A stretch of DNA of 13,732 nucleotides from Deltaproteobacteria bacterium (GTDB lineage: Bacteria > Desulfobacterota > Desulfobacteria > C00003060 > C00003106): contig JAFDAE010000090.1 in the NCBI GenBank assembly GCA_019314005.1, positions 1-13,732 on the forward strand, given 5' to 3'. Under the pieces are notes generated by a model. That model worked only from the letters and a program-made list of their open reading frames with translations. It made no database searches and was not told the origin of the DNA. Positions within the stretch are counted from its first letter, which is position 1. Each line of letters opens with the position of its first letter. The translations under genes were made by a program, and so were the position numbers. Positions 1-5,773 of the stretch are shown piece by piece.

Positions 1-29
1 CCTTGATCATCCTGAAGAAAGTCTATCAT

Positions 30-491
30 TCAAGGCTTCACCCCGCTGGGAGACCTTTGCATAACTGCCTTCCCATATATTTCTTTTGGAGCCTCATCGA
101 AATACTTAAACAGCGCCGGACAAAGCCATCCTTCGGAATTATATTCCTTGCAAAAATACCAATTTCCACCTCTTTCCTCTCTCACCCAGGTAAGTTTTAG
201 TGTATATCCTGGAAATGGGGAAGCAGAAAAGAGCAAACGAAATCCTTGATCGGCATTTGGAATATCCTTAACAAGTTTATCTATCATCTCCGGAATCCCG
301 GCAACAAAAGGCTCTCGGACAAGTCCTACACGAGGGTCATCGAATACCCACGTTCCATAGTATTTATATGGTGATACAACAAAAATTGAGTTGGCAGATT
401 TTTTTGTATCGGTTTTTGAAGATTCCTGGCGAATTGTGTCACACGAACACAATAGAAAAACCAAGAATATTACACAAACATATCTCTTCAT
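30..491 (-). CDS. Small predicted lipoprotein of unknown function
   Basis: Predicted 153-aa exported lipoprotein; I recognise no family and assign no function. The N-terminus MKRYVCVIFLVFLLCSC has a positive charge, a hydrophobic stretch and a lipobox-like L-C-S-C ending at Cys17, so the mature protein would be lipid-anchored facing the periplasm. The rest is hydrophilic with aromatic-rich segments (YKYYGTW, NWYFCKEY). I chose the ATG at 491, which has GAGGG about 10 bases upstream; a GTG four codons earlier (503) is possible but worse placed. The last codons (about positions 50-75) coincide with a sequence resembling the end of the mobile element at 5369-5533, so the original C-terminus may have been replaced or the frame may run into element DNA. 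The gene call is fairly safe; the 3' end is less so. Confidence 0.6.
   Translation of the reverse strand: MKRYVCVIFLVFLLCSCDTIRQESSKTDTKKSANSIFVVSPYKYYGTWVFDDPRVGLVREPFVAGIPEMIDKLVKDIPNADQGFRLLFSASPFPGYTLKLTWVREERGGNWYFCKEYNSEGWLCPALFKYFDEAPKEIYGKAVMQRSPSGVKP
50..70 (+). repeat. Element-end-like sequence (GAGACCTTTGC family)
   Basis: GAGACCTTTGC followed by ATAACTGCC matches the right terminus of the element at 5369-5533 (read inward: GAGACCTTTGC then AAAACTGCC) in 19 of 20 positions. It overlaps the 3' end of the lipoprotein gene. No partner end is seen nearby, so this is either a relic or one end of an element reaching outside what can be recognised. Confidence 0.4.
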
Positions 492-576
492 AGTAACACG
501 CACCCTCAGACACCTTATGCCTAAAGTTTAGACCCTGATCCCGTTGCTGTTTTGTTGGCTATAAATATAAAACAGC

Positions 577-942
577 TTAGCGTCTACCGCCACCTCCGGC
601 TCCCATACCACTGCCACGAGGCCCCATGCGACCCTTAGGACATGTAGCCCTGCCACCGGCAGGCGGAGTCTCCGGCAAAGTCACCCCTTTTTCCTTGGCA
701 CGTTCCATCATTTTTTTGTGGTGTTCTAAACGAAATTCCTCTCGCTCTTCTTGAGCTTTGAGACTACGCATCTTATTGTGATATTCCATGCGTTCTTCGG
801 GCGTCATCAATTGACTGCCAAACATCTGCTCTTGCTTCTGTTCCATTACTTGGCTCTGTTCTTGTTCGGCAGCTATAGCAAAACCTGATGAAAGCGAAAG
901 AACAACCATTAACACCGGAATAATCAAATAACGTGTTTTCAT
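577..942 (-). CDS. Small secreted Gln/Glu-rich periplasmic protein
   Basis: Predicted 121-aa exported protein of unknown function. Residues 1-25 form a classic Sec signal peptide (MKTRYLIIPVLMVVLSLSSG then FAIAA), with likely cleavage after AIAA. The mature part is highly charged and probably helical, rich in Gln, Glu, Met, Lys and Arg (EQEQSQVMEQKQEQ; TPEERMEYHNKMRSL; HHKKMMERAKEKG). It ends in a low-complexity Gly/Arg tail (MGPRGSGMGAGGGGRR). Met/His-rich helical segments recall small periplasmic metal-stress proteins of the CpxP/Spy/ZraP type, but no LTxxQ motif is visible, so that is only a resemblance. The ATG at 942 has a strong AAGGAGG ribosome site about 7 bases upstream, which fixes the start. 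It is divergent from tRNA-Lys, with about 98 bp between them. Confidence 0.75.
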   Translation of the reverse strand: MKTRYLIIPVLMVVLSLSSGFAIAAEQEQSQVMEQKQEQMFGSQLMTPEERMEYHNKMRSLKAQEEREEFRLEHHKKMMERAKEKGVTLPETPPAGGRATCPKGRMGPRGSGMGAGGGGRR

Positions 943-1040
943 TTTGCCCTCCTTGTTTTGTAGTTAACACACAAAAAGTGTTTGACATTTTGCGAAAAGA
1001 TTGTTAGCTAATTTTTTTGTTTTAAATGTTAATGATACAG

Positions 1041-1117
1041 GGGCCGTTAGCTCAATCAGGCAGAGCACCTGACTCTTAATCAGTAGGTTCGGAGTTCGAT
1101 TCTCCGACGGCCCACCA
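1041..1117 (+). tRNA. tRNA-Lys (anticodon CTT)
   Basis: The cloverleaf is readable directly. Acceptor GGGCCGT pairs with ACGGCCC (1107-1113), followed by A and an encoded CCA at 1115-1117. The D arm is GCTC/GAGC (1050-1053/1063-1066). The anticodon stem is around 1068-1084 with loop CTCTTAA and anticodon CTT at 1075-1077. The T arm contains GTTCGATTC. The only irregularity is a C-U mismatch at the top of the anticodon stem. Upstream, TTGACA at 982-987 could be a -35, but no good -10 follows at 17 bp spacing. A hairpin terminator follows directly. Confidence 0.97.
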
Positions 1118-1125
1118 GGAAAATC

Positions 1126-1164
1126 AAAGGGTTTACAGTAGTTAAGGCTGTAAGCCCTTTTTTT
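1126..1164 (+). terminator. Rho-independent terminator of tRNA-Lys
   Basis: GGGTTTACAG (1129-1138) pairs with CTGTAAGCCC (1148-1157), with one G-U pair and flanking A/T extension, around a 9-base loop. Seven T follow at 1158-1164. It lies 9 bases after the tRNA CCA. The stop codon and last codons of the convergent kinase gene lie inside the stem-loop. On the minus strand the stem is followed by a less T-rich run, so termination there would be weaker. Confidence 0.8.
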
Positions 1165-3529
1165 GTTTTATGGTCTCTCCCCTATCGAGAACCTCCCTTA
1201 ATTTCCCTGACAGCTCGTTCATCTTAAACGGTTTCTGAATAAAGCCGTCACAGCCTCGTTCCAATATCTCAGATGCTTCACTATCGACGCTGTAGCCGCT
1301 GGAAAGGAGTACCTTTATGTCCGGGTTAATCTCCTTGATTCTGTCATAGACCTCGCCACCGCTCATACCGGGCATAATCATGTCCAAAAGGACTATATCT
1401 ATCTCATCACGTTTTCTCTTGTAAACCTCGATTGCCTCTTCGCCGTAATCAGCTGTTAATACCCGGTAGCCCATACTCTCCAGCAAATCCTGACCTACTT
1501 CAAGGATTACCTCCTCATCGTCTACAAGGAGAACCGTTTCCGTTCCCTTAATGAATCCCTCAACAGTTTTCGCACCTTTTTCGACTTTTTTCTCTGACGC
1601 AGGGAGATAAATGCCGACGGTTGTCCCACGCCCTTGCTCGGACTCGATAGTTATATGACCTCCGTGGGCCTTTACAATGCCATAAGCGGAAGCCAAGCCA
1701 AGACCTGTGCCCTGGCCGATCTCCTTGGTCGTAAAAAATGGATCGAAAATGCGCTCAATGGTCTTTCTGTCCATGCCTGTGCCTGTGTCGGTCACCGTAA
1801 ACAGGACATAGTCGCCAGGTTCCACGTCAAAGGCCCTGCCCGAGGTTTTGCCAATGACGACATTGCTTGTTGAAATATAGAGGTTTCCTCCACGCGGCAT
1901 GGCCTGCCAGGCATTGACATACAGGTTTAACAACACCTGCTCAATCTGCCCTCTATCTACTTCTACCGCCCAGATCTCTTTTTGGTACTTTCTATGAATT
2001 CTTATCTCTTTTTTGGTTTGGCCAAACATTTTAGAACTCTTCTCTATCAACTCATTTAGATCAGTCGGTTTGACCTCGTATTTGCCTTGCCTGGCAAAGC
2101 CTAAGAGCTGTCTGGTGAGGTTTGATCCCCTTTGAACCATATCCTCTATGCCCTTGAGATGTGTGAAATGAGGATGGTCCGGGTCAGTGTGCAGCAATGC
2201 TAAAGAAGTGTGCCCTTGTATGCCCATGAGAAGGTTATTAAAGTCGTGTGCTATGCCTCCTGCAAGTGTTCCGATCGCCTCCATCTTCTGGGATTGTCGG
2301 AGTTGGATTTCAAGCTTTCGTTTTTCTTCCTCTGCTTGCTTGCGATCGGTAATATCACGGACGAACTCAACCACACCGGTCACTTCACCCGAATCCGAAT
2401 CTTTCATCGGATAACTGAAAAGCTCAACCCACTCCACAGGTGAGCCCTCCAGTCCCCGCACAATTTCCCGTTCTGTTTTGCCGGACGCTATGCATCGTAA
2501 AGTTGGGCAAGGGTCACAGCTTTTATCCTTGTTGTGATAGCATTCGTAACACTTCTTCCCCTCAAGAGGGAGGTTTTGTGCATACCACTCCTTCATTACT
2601 TCGTTAACACGGCGAATTGTCAGATCAGGGGCCAGAACACTTATGCCATCCTGGATACTATCAAATACACTGACCAAGAAATGCTCACTCTCCGCCAGCG
2701 CTTCCTCTACACGCTTGGCATCCGTGATATCTCGGGAAATCTCTATCACTGCCGTAGGCTTGCCCTCTTCATCTCTTAACGCTACGTTAGCGGTACAATG
2801 AAAATGTATTATTGCCCCGTCCTTACCTAGGACCTGTATGTCATGCTCATGGATCTTTCCATCCTGAAACACCTTAAGCGTAAGGCAGGGGTGTGGTTCA
2901 CAGGGTTCTTTTCTCCTATGGTATGCTGTAAAACATTTTTTCCCAACAATATCATTACCAAAAATCCTCTTAGCAGTGTCGTTGGCCCAAATAATATTTA
3001 GGTCTTTATCCATCATACTCATGTGATCACCAATAGAACTCAACATGGCATCAAATTTTTCTTCACCCGCCCGCAGCGCCTTTTCTGCTTGCTTGAGCTC
3101 CGTAATGTCGTTTATGATGTGCACCGCGCCGGTAAGATTTCCGGCCTCGTCCAGTAATGGATCAACAGTAACATTAAACCATCTGTCACCAACCGGCAAA
3201 AGCATAGTTTCTCTGCGATGGGTCTTCTTCATGCGCACGATTGGACACCCCTTAATGGGTTCGGACGTACCGTGCACAAGTTCCCAACACTTGCGGCCGA
3301 TGATTTCCTGAGACGACTTCCCCACAAGGTTAGCCATGGCCTTATTGCATAGGAGCATATTTCCTTCCATGTCGATCAGACAAACAACGTCGTTAATAGC
3401 ATCGAAAGTCGTCTGCCATTGCCGGGCAGAATCCTTCAGCGCGTCCTCCGCCCGCTCGCGCTCAACAGCTTCTTTTGCTAATTCCTTGACCCTTTGTTCC
3501 AGTTCTTCATAGGTTGGTTTTTTAACCAT
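1142..3529 (-). CDS. Soluble hybrid sensor histidine kinase with three PAS domains and a receiver
   Basis: A 795-aa cytoplasmic signalling protein; no membrane segment is visible. Order from the chosen start: a short N-terminal coiled coil (MVKKPTYEELEQRVKEL), PAS 1 (about 30-150), PAS 2 (about 155-275), PAS 3 (about 280-400), HisKA with the phospho-acceptor His428 in AGGIAHDFNNLL, HATPase_c (N box QVLLNLYVNAWQAMPRGG, G1 DTGTGMD, G2 GTGLGLAS), then a receiver (about 666-785) with DD and phospho-acceptor Asp716 in VLLDMIMPGMSGG and Lys in QKPF. Each PAS carries a C-terminal IxDITxxKxAE-type linker. The PAS domains have Cys clusters at equivalent places (KCWELVH..GCP, KCFTAYH..PCEPHPC, KCYECYH..CDPCP), which could bind metal or sense redox; this is inference. 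The start is the ATG at 3529 with GGAAGGAG upstream; an upstream in-frame start at 3577 lacks support. No partner regulator is adjacent. The signal and output are unknown. Confidence 0.93.
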   Translation of the reverse strand: MVKKPTYEELEQRVKELAKEAVERERAEDALKDSARQWQTTFDAINDVVCLIDMEGNMLLCNKAMANLVGKSSQEIIGRKCWELVHGTSEPIKGCPIVRMKKTHRRETMLLPVGDRWFNVTVDPLLDEAGNLTGAVHIINDITELKQAEKALRAGEEKFDAMLSSIGDHMSMMDKDLNIIWANDTAKRIFGNDIVGKKCFTAYHRRKEPCEPHPCLTLKVFQDGKIHEHDIQVLGKDGAIIHFHCTANVALRDEEGKPTAVIEISRDITDAKRVEEALAESEHFLVSVFDSIQDGISVLAPDLTIRRVNEVMKEWYAQNLPLEGKKCYECYHNKDKSCDPCPTLRCIASGKTEREIVRGLEGSPVEWVELFSYPMKDSDSGEVTGVVEFVRDITDRKQAEEEKRKLEIQLRQSQKMEAIGTLAGGIAHDFNNLLMGIQGHTSLALLHTDPDHPHFTHLKGIEDMVQRGSNLTRQLLGFARQGKYEVKPTDLNELIEKSSKMFGQTKKEIRIHRKYQKEIWAVEVDRGQIEQVLLNLYVNAWQAMPRGGNLYISTSNVVIGKTSGRAFDVEPGDYVLFTVTDTGTGMDRKTIERIFDPFFTTKEIGQGTGLGLASAYGIVKAHGGHITIESEQGRGTTVGIYLPASEKKVEKGAKTVEGFIKGTETVLLVDDEEVILEVGQDLLESMGYRVLTADYGEEAIEVYKRKRDEIDIVLLDMIMPGMSGGEVYDRIKEINPDIKVLLSSGYSVDSEASEILERGCDGFIQKPFKMNELSGKLREVLDRGETIKQKKGLQP

Positions 3530-3652
3530 AGGGAAACTCCTTCCGACCAACCTCAGCAACAAAAAAGCCCAAGACACATGTGCCTTTATACAATGCGTAG
3601 GGCCTAATCGCTTTCATGAGGTTGCGTGCTCCTCATATCTTCGCTATGTTAC

Positions 3653-3673
3653 GAGACCTTTGCCTATTAGCCT
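3653..3673 (+). repeat. Element-end-like sequence (GAGACCTTTGC family)
   Basis: GAGACCTTTGC followed by CTATTAGCC resembles the right end of the 5369-5533 element (identical first 11 bases, then a related A/T-GCC stretch). It lies between the kinase start and tRNA-Leu. I find no matching opposite end, so it is a possible solo terminus or relic. Confidence 0.3.
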
Positions 3674-3820
3674 ATATATGTTTATACACAGGGAGTTGTG
3701 GACTATCAATCTGAGCTTTTGATCACGGGACAGAGTTTTATAGATCGTGTTTTTGTTTATCCAACCGAGCGGGCATACAAAAAAGAGTTGTTTAAAAGAT
3801 AAATAACCCTGTGAAATCAT

Positions 3821-3908
3821 TGGTGCCGGAGGTCGGAATCGAACCGACACGGACGCAAGGTCCGGAGGATTTTGAGTCCTCTGCGTCTACCAGTTTCACC
3901 ACTCCGGC
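3821..3908 (-). tRNA. tRNA-Leu (anticodon CAA)
   Basis: Read on the minus strand: acceptor GCCGGAG pairs with CTCCGGC, then A and an encoded CCA (3821-3823). The anticodon stem GAGGA/TCCTC encloses loop CTCAAAA with anticodon CAA. A long class II variable arm (CGGACC..GCGTCCG) identifies it as Leu. The T arm contains GGTTCGATTCC. A convincing promoter lies just upstream (3928-3955). Confidence 0.97.
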
Positions 3909-3927
3909 ACAGATTTAATTTGTGAAT

Positions 3928-3955
3928 AATATAAAAAAAACCGGAAAATTGTCAA
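3928..3955 (-). promoter_or_regulatory. Sigma70-type promoter of tRNA-Leu
   Basis: On the minus strand, consensus TTGACA (3950-3955) is followed after 16 bp by TATATT (3928-3933, five of six to TATAAT). The spacer holds a run of eight T. Transcription would start around 3921, about a dozen bases before the mature tRNA 5' end. Confidence 0.65.
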
Positions 3956-4024
3956 TCAAAATCTGTCATTTCACTCTATTCCGTAACCGGTTTCACTCCA
4001 TTTAATCCAGGCAATGATAATTTC

Positions 4025-4053
4025 TTGACACTGTTTTAGAAAGCTATTACTAT
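4025..4053 (+). promoter_or_regulatory. Sigma70-type promoter of the tat operon
   Basis: Consensus TTGACA (4025-4030), a 17-bp spacer, then TACTAT (4048-4053, four of six to TATAAT). The predicted start near 4060 gives a leader of about 90 bases before tatB. No hairpin or operator is obvious in the leader. Confidence 0.55.
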
Positions 4054-4148
4054 TCAATTGACTTTTCAGATTATTTCAATCTGTTATCCTCATAACATTT
4101 CTATTACTTAGAACAGGTTGGGATTAATATTTTTTAAGGAGACTTTTA

Positions 4149-4463
4149 ATGTTTGGCATTGGCATGCCGGAACTTATTTTGATCTTGGCTGTAGCTCTGA
4201 TAGTTATCGGCCCCAAAAAACTCCCCGACCTGGCCCGGTCATTAGGCAAAGGTATGGCAGGATTCAAAAAGGCTACGCGGGACTTCAAAAGCAGCCTTGA
4301 TATTGATACTGATATCAAAGAGACTCGCGACACCTTTAAAGAGGCCCAAAAAGACATACACAACGCCTTTGACTCTTCTCAAACTCCTTCCCCCGAAAAG
4401 GATCTAAAAGAAAAAAAAGAAGAAAAAGAGAGTACCCAAGGAGCTTCCCAGGATGGAGAATGA
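4149..4463 (+). CDS. tatB: Sec-independent translocase subunit, TatA/TatB family (TatB-like)
   Basis: A 104-aa component of the twin-arginine translocase, which moves folded proteins across the inner membrane. The N-terminus MFGIGMPELILILAVALIVIGPKKLPDL shows the family plan: a short transmembrane helix (about 5-21) with Glu8, the Gly-Pro hinge (21-22), an amphipathic helix (LPDLARSLGKGMAGFKKATRDF), then a charged Lys/Glu/Ser-rich tail. The Glu in the membrane helix and the GP hinge favour TatB-like. Since no second TatA is present here, it could equally act as a TatA or dual-function subunit. AAGGAG lies about 8 bases before the ATG. The end overlaps the tatC start by 11 bases, implying coupled translation. 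Confidence 0.9.
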   Translation: MFGIGMPELILILAVALIVIGPKKLPDLARSLGKGMAGFKKATRDFKSSLDIDTDIKETRDTFKEAQKDIHNAFDSSQTPSPEKDLKEKKEEKESTQGASQDGE

Positions 4464-5202
4464 TGTTAAACTCCCTTTCACCAACCATCTTGAAGAGCTC
4501 AGAAAGCGTCTGATCGTCTGCTTTATCGCTGTTGGCGTATGCTTTGCCATCTGTTATGGTTTTTCCAAAAAACTCTTTGAGATTCTTATGGGTCCTCTCA
4601 TTGCCGCTTTGCCGCCTGGCGACAAGCTGATCTATACCGGACTTCCTGACGCATTTTTCACCTACCTTAAAGTAGCGCTCCTGGCAGGCATATTCCTTGC
4701 CATCCCGGTTATTTTTTATCAAATATGGATGTTTGTAATGCCGGGACTCTATGAAAAAGAAAAGCGTATGGTCTTGCCCGCGGTCGTGCTTTCTTCCATA
4801 TTCTTTACGGGAGGCGCCTTGTTCGGTTATTTCGTTGTCTTTCCTTTTGGATTCAAGTTTTTTATGGGCTTCTCATCTGACTTTATCCGACCCATGCCTT
4901 CTATCAAGGAATACCTCAGTTTTTCTTCAAAGCTTCTGCTTGCCTTTGGGATTGTTTTCGAGATGCCGCTCTTCATTATCATATTGACAAAGTTGGGGGT
5001 AGTGAAGGTCTCACAACTGACGGCCTATCGAAAGTATGTTATTGTAGTGTTTTTTGTTTTCTCTGCCATCCTTACCCCCCCTGATGTTGTAACCCAAATT
5101 ATGATGGCCGGTCCTTTGATGATCCTTTACGAATTGAGTATCATCGCGGCAAAAATTATCAGCAAGAAAAAGGCGGAAGCAGAAGAAAGCGAGCCGGAGT
5201 AA
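4453..5202 (+). CDS. tatC: Sec-independent protein translocase TatC
   Basis: A 249-aa polytopic inner-membrane receptor of the Tat pathway that binds the twin-arginine signal peptide. Family marks are the N-terminal HLEELRKRL (12-20), the first periplasmic loop, FYQIWMFVMPGLYEKEK (88-104, the conserved cytoplasmic loop including the signal-peptide-contacting Glu), and SAILTPPDVVTQ (204-215) before the last helices. About six hydrophobic segments are visible, as in known TatC, and the length is normal. GGAG about 10 bases upstream supports the ATG at 4453, which overlaps the end of the upstream tat gene. It probably exports folded cofactor-bearing redox enzymes encoded elsewhere. The neighbouring cytochrome has a Sec-type signal without twin Arg, so it is not itself an obvious substrate. 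Confidence 0.96.
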   Translation: MENDVKLPFTNHLEELRKRLIVCFIAVGVCFAICYGFSKKLFEILMGPLIAALPPGDKLIYTGLPDAFFTYLKVALLAGIFLAIPVIFYQIWMFVMPGLYEKEKRMVLPAVVLSSIFFTGGALFGYFVVFPFGFKFFMGFSSDFIRPMPSIKEYLSFSSKLLLAFGIVFEMPLFIIILTKLGVVKVSQLTAYRKYVIVVFFVFSAILTPPDVVTQIMMAGPLMILYELSIIAAKIISKKKAEAEESEPE

Positions 5203-5368
5203 ATCCGGATATAGTGCACCGCTATTAACGCAAAGAAAATAGTGAAAAACTATTGCACATAAGTTGCAAGAGATTGTATATTCCTATGCAACAGAATGCG
5301 CATACACCCCGTGCTGCACAAGAAAATTCCGCTTATCCAAGCCCCCATATATCTTCTCTTTACAATTT
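5203..5368 (+). other. Intergenic stretch after tatC, no gene seen
   Basis: This is A/T-rich and has no credible ORF. A small hairpin (AATAGT 5238-5243 / ACTATT 5249-5254, loop GAAAA) lies 36 bases after the tatC stop, but it has no T tract, so I do not call it a terminator. Confidence 0.4.
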
Positions 5369-5533
5369 GAGGCCCTTGCACAATGCGACATTTTTTTGTC
5401 AGGTAAGGAAGGCGAGAATTTTAACCGGAGGAATACATAAGGTATTCCGAGGATTAAAATTTGAAGCCTGACGCCGCATCACGGGACACGAAGTGAAGCG
5501 TCAGCGCTCATATGGCAGTTTTGCAAAGGTCTC
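5369..5533. mobile_element. MITE-like element with imperfect terminal inverted repeats
   Basis: The left end GAGGCCCTTGCACAA (5369-5383) and the right end read inward GAGACCTTTGCAAAA agree at 12 of 15 positions. Such ends resemble insertion-sequence termini; I cannot name the family with certainty. The 165-bp interior has no transposase. It contains a long imperfect inverted repeat (5398-5472) with GAATAC/GTATTC at the tip and GTCAGG/CCTGAC at the base. No clear target duplication is visible. Related single ends occur at 50 and 3653, suggesting a dispersed family in this genome. Confidence 0.6.
5398..5472. repeat. Long imperfect inverted repeat inside the MITE-like element
   Basis: Outer arms GTCAGG (5398-5403) and CCTGAC (5467-5472). 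The inner arms pair GAATTTTAACC with GGATTAAAATT, then GGAATAC with GTATTCC around a 5-base loop at about 5437-5441. The left arm carries about 8 extra bases. It would fold as a cruciform or RNA hairpin. Confidence 0.65.
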
Positions 5534-5586
5534 AGTTCAATGTGTTGCACACTTACTAATTTGTGGCATAATATTTGCGTTAAACA

Positions 5587-5652
5587 CTACCGAAATACTA
5601 TTGAAACGCTATTGAAATACTATTGAAACGCTATTGAAATACTATTGATACG
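5587..5652 (+). repeat. Six tandem 11-bp repeats directly upstream of the cytochrome promoter
   Basis: Units of exactly 11 bp: CTACCGAAATA, CTATTGAAACG, CTATTGAAATA, CTATTGAAACG, CTATTGAAATA, CTATTGATACG. The end alternates ATA/ACG, so there is also a 22-bp higher-order period. The core CTATTGAAA is invariant in the four central units. The 11-bp period is close to one helical turn, placing each core on the same DNA face. The array ends one base before the -35 hexamer at 5653. An activator or phased binding array is the natural reading, but no binding protein is identified. Confidence 0.8.
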
Positions 5653-5681
5653 TTGACAAGCTTCCAACAGACTGCTATTAT
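5653..5681 (+). promoter_or_regulatory. Near-consensus sigma70-type promoter of the octahaem cytochrome gene
   Basis: Consensus TTGACA (5653-5658), a 17-bp spacer, then TATTAT (5676-5681, five of six to TATAAT). The start would be near 5688, leaving an 86-base leader before the ATG at 5774. It abuts the 11-bp repeat array. Confidence 0.65.
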
Positions 5682-5698
5682 TCGGTTCTCACGTAATG

Positions 5699-5712
5699 AG
5701 TGAAGCTTCACT
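5699..5712. promoter_or_regulatory. Perfect 14-bp palindrome in the cytochrome leader
   Basis: AGTGAAGCTTCACT is a perfect palindrome about 10 bases after the predicted transcription start. This is a suitable place for a repressor operator or a small leader hairpin. Function is inferred from position only. Confidence 0.35.
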
Positions 5713-5773
5713 GGCAAAGGGTTTGGTCCCCTATAAGAGAAAAAATATTATACATCCGAAGGAGACACGAATA

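Noticed and set aside
982..1012. Promoter for tRNA-Lys (TTGACA at 982)
   Set aside because: The -35 is perfect but no acceptable -10 lies at 16-18 bp; the best, GCTAAT, is at 19 bp. Left as a possibility only.
3577..3577. Upstream start for the hybrid kinase adding MSWAFLLLRLVGRSFP
   Set aside because: The downstream ATG has a good ribosome site and begins the family-typical MVKKPTYEELEQ sequence; the extra residues look like translated leader, not a membrane anchor.
3644..3850. 68-aa minus-strand ORF beginning MSVRFRPPAP
   Set aside because: Its first codons come from the 3' half of tRNA-Leu; this peptide start is a known artefact of translating tRNA genes, and the rest shows no family.
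5238..5254. Terminator after tatC
   Set aside because: The stem is only 6 bp of A/T-rich pairs and no T tract follows.
5587..5652. CRISPR array
   Set aside because: Units are 11 bp, directly tandem with no spacers, and no cas genes are present.
5696..5773. Upstream start for the cytochrome
   Set aside because: It would place 26 charged residues before the signal peptide; the ATG at 5774 has GAAGGAG and begins the signal sequence.
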